A stretch of DNA of 64,000 bases from Myxococcus xanthus (GTDB lineage: Bacteria > Myxococcota > Myxococcia > Myxococcales > Myxococcaceae): positions 4,157,001 to 4,221,000 of the forward strand of contig NZ_CP017174.1 of NCBI RefSeq assembly GCF_006402735.1. Reading direction: 5' to 3'. Shown one piece after another: positions 57,782 to 64,000 of this stretch (positions are counted from its first letter, which is position 1; every line of letters begins with the position of its first letter). The notes beneath the pieces are model-generated. The model was not told the DNA's origin and ran no database searches. It saw nothing but the letters and a program-made list of their open reading frames with translations. The position numbers and the translations under genes are program-made.

Positions 57782-59566
57782 TCAGCGGCCCCGGACGGAG
57801 GCACCCTTGAGGGCGCGGGCCTGCGTCACCAGCCGCACGAACTCCTTGCGGTCGGCGTCACCCTCGGTGGCGCCCTCGGCCAGCTTCTCGGCCGTGGCCA
57901 GGCTCCAGCCCTCCGCGGCGGGGCTGTCGCGGAGGACGTCCGCGGTGGCGGCCACGGCGACGGCGAAGCGGAAGTCCGGCGACGCCTGCGCCAGCGTGTC
58001 ACGCAGCTTCGTGCGCTCGAAGGGGAATTCGCGCTCGGAGGCCTCGGTGCCGTTGGGCGCCTTGGCGCGGACTCGGACGGTGGCCAGCGGCTCGGTGGCT
58101 TCACCCGTCAGCTCCACCTCGTACACGGCGGTGACGTTGTGGCCGGCGCCAATCTCGCCCGCGTCCACCTTGTCGTTGCGGAAGTCGTGGTCGGCGACGT
58201 CGCGGTTCTCATAGCCCACCAGCCGGTAGCGGCGGACGGCGGCGGGGTTGAACTCCACCTGGAACTTCACGTCCTTGGCGATGACCTCCAGCGTGCCGGT
58301 GAGCTGCGTCTCGAACACCTTCTTCGCTTCGCGCAGGCTGTCCACATAGAAGCAGTTGCCGTTGCCCTTGTCCGCGAGCTTCTCCATCAGGTCGTCGCGG
58401 TAGTTGCCCATGCCGAAGCCCACGGTGGTGAGGGTGACGCCCTCGGCCGTGTACTTGTGGATGCTGTCCAGCATGGCATTGGCGCTGACATTCCGGCCGA
58501 TGTTGGCGTCACCGTCGGTGAGGACGACGACGCGGGACACCACGCTGCCGGAGGCCTTCTTCACGGCGTGGCGGTAGGCCATCTCCATGCCGGAGCCCAT
58601 CGCCGTGCCGCCACCGGCCGTGAGCGAGTCGAGCGCGGCGTGGATGCTCTTCACGTCGGTGGCGGGCGTTGGCGGCAGCACGTCCCGGGTGTTGCCCGCG
58701 TAGGTGACGATGGCGACGGTGTCGTTCTCGTTGAGGTTCTTGACGGCGACCTTGATGGCCTCCCTCGCGAGCGGCAGCTTGTCCTCCGAGTGCATGGAGC
58801 CGCTGGTGTCCACGAGGAACACGAGGTGCGCGGGCTTGCGCTGCGAGCGCGAGACCACCTTGCCCTGCACGCCCACGCGCAGGAAGTGGCGCTTGGAGTC
58901 GAAGGGCGAGGGCGCGCCCTCCAGGTGCACCGCGAAGGCGCCCGTCTCCGGGGGCGCGTAGCGGAACTTGAAGTAGTTGACGAACTCCTCCACGCGGACG
59001 GCGGACGCGGGCGGGAGCTGGCCGTTGACGAGGTAGCGGCGCGACACCGTGTACGACGCGGTGTCCACGTCCGCGGCGAACGTGGAGAGCGGGTCCTTGG
59101 CCGTCTCGACGAAGGCGTTGGCCTTCCAGGCCTCGAAGGTATTGCCGCCCGCGGGAGCGGCGTCCCGTGGTTTGGACTCGAGGGGGGCACCCGCCAAGGC
59201 GTCCGCCGACGGCTTCGCGGGCCCCGGTTCGCGGCGATGCAGTTCGGCTTTGCTCCTGGAGACCTTCTTGGCGGCTTCAGGCGCCGGCGCGGGCTGCATG
59301 GGCATGGCGAGAGAGGGCGCGGCCGGCGGGGCGCCGGCGAGGGTGGCTGCGCCCACGGAGGGCTCGGCGCTGTCCCGGTCGCTGGTGAACTCCTCATGTT
59401 CCGGGGCGCGTGCGGCGCTCTCCGTCTGGGCCGCGGGACGGGGCTTCTCGAGGCTGGCGCGCTCATCGTTGGCGGGGCTCCGGTTGTGACACGCGGACAG
59501 GGTGCTGGCGACGAGAAGGGCACTTCCCCAGGCAGTCAGTTGGCGCTTCAGCGAGAAGGGGGACAT
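57782..59566 (-). CDS. VWA-domain lipoprotein (YfbK-like)
   Basis: 594 residues. Lipoprotein signal with lipobox STLSAC after a KR n-region. A Pro/Ala spacer (about 20-130) precedes a YfbK N-terminal region (FAADVDTASYTVSRRYL), then a von Willebrand A domain (about 240-420) with the MIDAS start FLVDTSGSM, intact for metal-dependent adhesion, then a DUF3520-like C-terminus. Exported, probably outer membrane, role unknown. GGAG seven bases before ATG 59566; the frame upstream runs to 59728 but has no signal peptide. Confidence 0.87.
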   Translation of the reverse strand: MSPFSLKRQLTAWGSALLVASTLSACHNRSPANDERASLEKPRPAAQTESAARAPEHEEFTSDRDSAEPSVGAATLAGAPPAAPSLAMPMQPAPAPEAAKKVSRSKAELHRREPGPAKPSADALAGAPLESKPRDAAPAGGNTFEAWKANAFVETAKDPLSTFAADVDTASYTVSRRYLVNGQLPPASAVRVEEFVNYFKFRYAPPETGAFAVHLEGAPSPFDSKRHFLRVGVQGKVVSRSQRKPAHLVFLVDTSGSMHSEDKLPLAREAIKVAVKNLNENDTVAIVTYAGNTRDVLPPTPATDVKSIHAALDSLTAGGGTAMGSGMEMAYRHAVKKASGSVVSRVVVLTDGDANIGRNVSANAMLDSIHKYTAEGVTLTTVGFGMGNYRDDLMEKLADKGNGNCFYVDSLREAKKVFETQLTGTLEVIAKDVKFQVEFNPAAVRRYRLVGYENRDVADHDFRNDKVDAGEIGAGHNVTAVYEVELTGEATEPLATVRVRAKAPNGTEASEREFPFERTKLRDTLAQASPDFRFAVAVAATADVLRDSPAAEGWSLATAEKLAEGATEGDADRKEFVRLVTQARALKGASVRGR

Positions 59567-59709
59567 CGGGGCTCCAAGGTCGGTGAGTAGGTCGCCTCCC
59601 GAAAACGCATGGCCTGCGAAAAAGGGTCTAAAGCCGAATGAATTTTCCGGCGAACACCCGGGCCGGGCGTCCTTGTCTGGGGCACCCCCGTCTGACAGGG
59701 TGCCGCTCC

Positions 59710-60198
<489 letters not shown>

Positions 60199-60199
60199 G

Positions 60200-61321
60200 T
60201 CAGCGTCCGGCGGGGGCGTGCTGGCCCTGCCGGAACAGCCGTCCCGAGAGGTTCCGGAGCGCGGGCCGCAGCACGCGCTCCAGCCGGTCCAGGGCGACGC
60301 ACAGCACGAAGGTGAGGCCGATGATGACGGCCGTCAGCACCCAGTACTGGAGCCATCCGCTGCGGTCTCCCCAGAAGCGCTGGAAGGAGAAGACGCCGCC
60401 CAGCCGGTAGAACAGCAGCATCTCGTGGAAGAAGTACGCGGACAGCGACGACGTGCCGAACACCTCCACGAAGCGCCGCAGCCGGGACGGCGCCGCGTCC
60501 ACGGGGATCCGGGCCTCCAGCCACGTCAACACGAGCAGCACCGTGCTCACCCAGCCGAAGCGCGCCGCCGCGTTGGAGGGATTGGCGACGAAGAAGCGGT
60601 GGGGCGGATAGAGGCCGTAGAGGAAGTCACCGAGCACCGCGCCCGTGAAGCCCAGGCCCATCAGCACCCACAGCGCCTTGATGAGCCCGGCGCGGCCCCA
60701 GGCGCCCGCCACCGTTCCCGCGAAGACGCCCAGCCATGCGTAGCCCAGCCAGGGCAGCAGCGGGAAGGGCGCGAAGGAGGACTTCTCCGTCAGCGTGGCC
60801 CAGGGGCCATCCACCTGTTCGCCCAGGGGCGACACGGCGAACGTGGCCATGGCCAGCACGAAGGCGCCGGTGCCCAGCACCTTGGGACGCGCGGAGAGCA
60901 GCGCGGCCACCGGCAGGACGATGAGCAGGCACAGGCCCACGCACTGGAGGATGTCCATGCGGAAGATCCACTGGGGCTCGCGCAGCAGGGGGAACCACGC
61001 CCAGTTGACCAGGGTGGCCACCGCGAGCACCTCGCCAGCGCGGCGGAGGTTGCGGTGGACACGATCGCGGAGCATGCCGCTGGCGGCGCTGCGGACCATC
61101 ATCAGGGCGGTGGCGAAGCCGGCCGAGAAGATGAACGCAGGGGCCACCAGCCCGTCGACGCGCAGCAGCCGCGCCACCCATTCGCTCTGCCGCAGCTCGG
61201 GCGTGAGCAAGGCCAGGGTGTGCGTCTGGACCATGAAGAGCACCGCGATGCCCCGGAGCCAGTCGATGGCTCGGATGCGATCACGGGAGACGAGGGCAGG
61301 GGAGGCGGGCGTGGACGTCAC
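60200..61321 (-). CDS. Membrane acyltransferase-like protein (DUF1624/HGSNAT type)
   Basis: 373 residues with about ten hydrophobic helices. The N-terminus IRAIDWLRGIAVLFMVQTH matches the HGSNAT/DUF1624 and DUF418 acyltransferases, in which a His in this segment is catalytic. Predicted to transfer an acyl group across the inner membrane to a sugar or lipid. GTG start. Convergent with the VOC gene (one base apart) and 20 bases downstream of the phosphoesterase gene on the same strand. Confidence 0.8.
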   Translation of the reverse strand: MTSTPASPALVSRDRIRAIDWLRGIAVLFMVQTHTLALLTPELRQSEWVARLLRVDGLVAPAFIFSAGFATALMMVRSAASGMLRDRVHRNLRRAGEVLAVATLVNWAWFPLLREPQWIFRMDILQCVGLCLLIVLPVAALLSARPKVLGTGAFVLAMATFAVSPLGEQVDGPWATLTEKSSFAPFPLLPWLGYAWLGVFAGTVAGAWGRAGLIKALWVLMGLGFTGAVLGDFLYGLYPPHRFFVANPSNAAARFGWVSTVLLVLTWLEARIPVDAAPSRLRRFVEVFGTSSLSAYFFHEMLLFYRLGGVFSFQRFWGDRSGWLQYWVLTAVIIGLTFVLCVALDRLERVLRPALRNLSGRLFRQGQHAPAGR

Positions 61322-61341
61322 GGCCCGCCTACCCTAGAGCA

Positions 61342-62793
61342 TCAGCGGACCCAGCTCACGTTACTGATGGAGAATTTGGAGCCGTCCTGCTTCTCCGCGT
61401 TCGTCATCGGCGAGTACACCCGCGTGGAGAAGGTGTTGGCCGCGGTGTCCACCTCCACCAGCCGCGTCAGGTTCGATGCGTTCTCGTGGTACGCCGTCAG
61501 GATTTGATGGATGGTGTTGCCGTGGACCCCCGTGCTGGCCCGGTATGCGGCATTGCCCGTGTGTCCGGAGAAGACGAACCGCACGTTGGCGTACTGCTTG
61601 ATGAGCTGGTCGAACACGTACTGCGGGCTGTTGTTGCCATAACCGCCATTGCTCTGCTCGATGGCGCCGCTGCCGTTCAGGTGGGAGTGGGTGTTGATGA
61701 TGACGTTGTGACGCGGATGTTGCGCCAGCACCGTCTTCGCCCAGTCCACGGCGCCCGTGCGGGCCCACAGCTCCAGGTTGAGCACCAACCAGTCCAGGCT
61801 GCCGGCGGAGAAGGTGTGGTAGGAGTTGTCGATTCTCCCCGGCTCGTAGACGCCACCCAGCGCGGTGAAGCGCGTGAGCGGGAAGTGCGTGTTGAAGGTG
61901 GTGGTGTCGCGCAGGTTGGCGTTGACGTTGCCCGGGCAGGCGCTGCCGCCGGGGCACACGGCCGCCGTGTCATGGTTGCCAATGGCGTAGACGTAGGGGA
62001 GGTCGGCGGCGTCCAGAATCTCGGTGGCTTCGCTGGCGCGCACGTACTGGATGTGGTCCGGCGTGTCCCAGTTCACGACGTCGCCCGTGTGCAGCACGAA
62101 GCGCAGGTCGAGCGAACTCCGGTTGTCCACCAGCCACTGGTACCGGTGGCTGAGCCTCGCGGGGGGCGTCGCGAGGACCTCGTTCTGCGTGTCGGGGATG
62201 ACGGCGAAGGTGAACTTCGTGTCGACCGGCGGCGCGGACTCTGGTGCGGCGTAGAACTTGATGCCCTGGTCGACCCAGCCGGCGGAGGTGAGCGCATTGC
62301 GCTGGGCCTCGGTGATGGCGAAGCGGTGCTTGCGCAGCGTGGTGTTGGAGAAGCGGTACACGGGAACGAGGCACGCCGCCGCCGTCTTCGACGCGTAGAA
62401 GCCGACGTTCTCGTTCGTCGTGTAGCCCCCGTTCTGCATGAGGTCGTTCCGCTCGGCCTCATCGATGGTCCAGAAGTGCTCCTGCTGGCTGGGACTGTAG
62501 ATGCGGTAGACGGGGGACAACCCCGTCCCCGTGGAGGCCGCGGCGAGGAAGGCCACACCCTGGTCTTCCGTGTAGCCCCAGGTGGTGGCGGCGTTGGCGG
62601 CCTCGTTCGCGTTGAGCGTGTAGAGGCTGTCTCCGTTGACCGGCTTGATGCGGTGATGGACGGCCCGGCTCAGTGAGGCGCAGTTCAGCGCGGACTCGGC
62701 GCTGGTGACCTCGGGCTGCGACTCAACCGGGCCGCCGCACGCCGCCAGCAGGCCCAGCAGTGCCATAGGGACCGCGGTTCTCAGGTGTCTCAA
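61342..62793 (-). CDS. Metallophosphoesterase lipoprotein with DUF5648-like repeats
   Basis: 483 residues. TTG start with GAGGAG seven bases upstream gives MRHLRTAVPMALLGLLAACGG, a textbook lipoprotein signal. Residues about 40-180 hold three DUF5648-like units (SLYTLNANEAANAATTWGYT, HFWTIDEAERNDLMQNGGYT, HRFAITEAQRNALTSAGW), a beta-propeller-like carbohydrate/protein-binding module. Residues about 185-480 are a calcineurin-like phosphoesterase with VIPDTQ, HTGDVV, GNHD, NTHSHL and FSGHTG, all metal ligands present. An internal ATG at 62766 would destroy the signal peptide. A surface phosphoesterase is likely. Confidence 0.85.
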   Translation of the reverse strand: MRHLRTAVPMALLGLLAACGGPVESQPEVTSAESALNCASLSRAVHHRIKPVNGDSLYTLNANEAANAATTWGYTEDQGVAFLAAASTGTGLSPVYRIYSPSQQEHFWTIDEAERNDLMQNGGYTTNENVGFYASKTAAACLVPVYRFSNTTLRKHRFAITEAQRNALTSAGWVDQGIKFYAAPESAPPVDTKFTFAVIPDTQNEVLATPPARLSHRYQWLVDNRSSLDLRFVLHTGDVVNWDTPDHIQYVRASEATEILDAADLPYVYAIGNHDTAAVCPGGSACPGNVNANLRDTTTFNTHFPLTRFTALGGVYEPGRIDNSYHTFSAGSLDWLVLNLELWARTGAVDWAKTVLAQHPRHNVIINTHSHLNGSGAIEQSNGGYGNNSPQYVFDQLIKQYANVRFVFSGHTGNAAYRASTGVHGNTIHQILTAYHENASNLTRLVEVDTAANTFSTRVYSPMTNAEKQDGSKFSISNVSWVR

Positions 62794-62906
62794 AGCTGTC
62801 TCCTCGCAAGGGGTGTGTCGCGGACAGGGATGGCCGCAAAACGCGTATTGCGAGGAAGTCAATAGCACCTGGGTTGCGGTCCTGGAAGACCCACCCTGGG
62901 CAGTGT

Positions 62907-63830
62907 CTACCGGTAACCAGTGGCGTCGGCGGGCTTGCCCGCGTCCTGGACCTCGACGACGTAGCGCCAGGCATCGGGCTGGCTGCCATCCAGGTCCGTG
63001 AAGCCGTAGACGCGTGCGAGCTGGCCGCTGGACAGGGACTGTCCGTTCCACCGGGCCTTGTCCGCGTCCGATGCCAGCGCGGCCACGGCACGGCCGACAT
63101 AGGCCGGCGTCTCCGAGATGACGAAGTGGGGCTCCTTCACCGTCGCATCGCGCCAGTTCGCCTCCGTGACGCCGAAGTGCTCCAGCATGCCTTCGGAGCG
63201 CATCCAGCCCGGCGTCAGCGAGACGGCGGTGGCGCCATGGGGCTTCAGCTCCCGCGCCTGGCTCCACGCCAGCCGGAGGACGGAGGCCTTCGCGAGGTCA
63301 TAGAACGTGGAGATGCGGTAGTTCGTCGCGTTGTAGTCGGCGGTGCCGTCGGTGACCTCGACCACGAGCCCTCCCGGGCGGCGGATGAGCAGCGGCAGGG
63401 CGAAGTGGCTGGTGATGAGGTGCGTGTCCACGCCCAGCCGGAGCAGCCGCAGCCCCTTGTCGAGCGAGTGCTCCCACACGCTCTTGTTCCACTCGAAGAT
63501 GTGTTCGCCGCCCCAGATGTCGTTCACGAGCACGTCGAGCCGGCCCTGTTCCCGGTCGATGCGCTCCACCAGGGCCTTCACCTGTTCGGGCACCAGGTGG
63601 TCCGTTTGCACGGCGATGCCAATCCCACCCGCCGCCGTCACCTGTTCGGCGGTGTCCTCGATGGTCTCCGGCCGGTTCTGCTCCGAGCGCTGCGCCCGTG
63701 TCGTCCGGCCCGTGACGTAGACAGTGGCGCCCGCCGCGCCGAGCTGCACCGCGATGCCCCGGCCCGCCCCGCGCGTGCCGCCCGCGACCAGTGCCACGCG
63801 TCCCTTCAGGGAATCTTTCATGTCCCGCAT
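62907..63830 (-). CDS. Short-chain dehydrogenase/reductase
   Basis: 307 residues, classical SDR. NAD(P)-binding motif AGGTRGAGRG (residues 16-25) with Arg in GRTTR after the second strand suggesting NADP; catalytic Y177-x3-K181 in FYDLAKAS. ATG 63830 with AAGGAGGCAGG is the best start; other ATGs exist at 63821 and 63857 (non-ATG). Substrate unknown. It is 113 bases upstream of the phosphoesterase gene on the same strand. TGACA-N5-TGTCA upstream (63884-63898) may be its operator. Confidence 0.9.
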   Translation of the reverse strand: MRDMKDSLKGRVALVAGGTRGAGRGIAVQLGAAGATVYVTGRTTRAQRSEQNRPETIEDTAEQVTAAGGIGIAVQTDHLVPEQVKALVERIDREQGRLDVLVNDIWGGEHIFEWNKSVWEHSLDKGLRLLRLGVDTHLITSHFALPLLIRRPGGLVVEVTDGTADYNATNYRISTFYDLAKASVLRLAWSQARELKPHGATAVSLTPGWMRSEGMLEHFGVTEANWRDATVKEPHFVISETPAYVGRAVAALASDADKARWNGQSLSSGQLARVYGFTDLDGSQPDAWRYVVEVQDAGKPADATGYR

Positions 63831-63883
63831 GCCTGCCTCCTTCTGGAATGTGCGCACAACGGGGAGAGCCTACGGAGGATTGT

Positions 63884-63898
63884 TGACACCTCTTGTCA
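63884..63898. promoter_or_regulatory. Candidate operator upstream of the SDR gene
   Basis: TGACA-CCTCT-TGTCA, two perfect 5-base arms, overlapping a TTGACA (63883-63888) in the forward sense. Lies 54 bases before the SDR start codon. Confidence 0.3.
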
Positions 63899-63984
63899 TG
63901 ATTGGGCGAGTTGGCGCGGTTCGCGCAAGAACGCACCGCAACCTTTTCACGGCTCACCTGTTCGACGTCTCGCGAGGAGGTTGC

Positions 63985-64000
63985 GTGATTCGACGACTCA
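63985..64000 (+). CDS. Possible start of a forward gene, cut by the window end
   Basis: GAGGAGG (63974-63980) followed four bases later by GTG ATT CGA CGA CTC. Only five codons are visible (MIRRL). Suggested by the strong ribosome site and the divergent position relative to the SDR gene; nothing about function can be said. Confidence 0.3.

Overview
The window looks like chromosomal DNA from a myxobacterium, most likely Myxococcus xanthus or a close relative. It is very GC-rich with strong GC3 bias. It encodes a classical Myxococcus-type encapsulin shell (encA) with its ferritin-like cargo (encB), a large secreted protease ending in a MYXO-CTERM sorting tail, many lipoproteins, a PilZ protein and an NtrC-type activator. 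No insertion sequence, prophage, integrase or CRISPR array was seen, so this reads as ordinary core chromosome with some accessory loci.

Layout. 1-3.8 kb: tail of a menaquinone operon (hydrolase end, menA, menC, menE). 3.8-10.1 kb: a small orphan gene, an FAD aromatic hydroxylase, a reverse-strand pair (PilZ/acyltransferase-like protein overlapping a haem-oxygenase-like diiron enzyme) and a kinase-less HATPase-like protein. 10.3-18.4 kb: TCA-cycle block icd-mdh-sdhA-sdhB-sucC-sucD-ndk; the sdh membrane anchor is not here. 18.6-25.5 kb: translation block rlmN, rpsP-khpA-rimM-trmD-rplS, then a Rad50-like membrane protein, a YraN-family nuclease-like protein and rsmI.

25.5-30.9 kb (reverse strand): encB, encA, a sigma-54 response regulator, an M23 peptidase-like protein and an outer-membrane protein, all co-directional. 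31-35.4 kb: murJ, a five-S1-domain RNA-binding protein with an RGG-rich tail, and three tandem identical initiator tRNA genes with a recognisable promoter and terminator. 35.5-47.7 kb: accessory and secretory genes (NmrA-like oxidoreductase, lipoprotein, M36 metalloprotease, patatin, Tat-exported amidase, DUF1330 protein, 2OG-Fe(II) oxygenase, O-methyltransferase).

48.1-57 kb: a three-gene module made of a YqiJ-like membrane protein, a flotillin/YqiK-like SPFH protein and a giant 1855-residue AAA+ protein of the DUF3686 'DNA repair ATPase' type. This is the best candidate for a poorly described system. 57-64 kb: expansin-like lipoprotein, VWA/YfbK-like lipoprotein, VOC protein, membrane acyltransferase-like protein, metallophosphoesterase lipoprotein, an SDR oxidoreductase and possibly the first codons of another gene.

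All assignments are from reading the sequence and motif recognition only; no database search was run.
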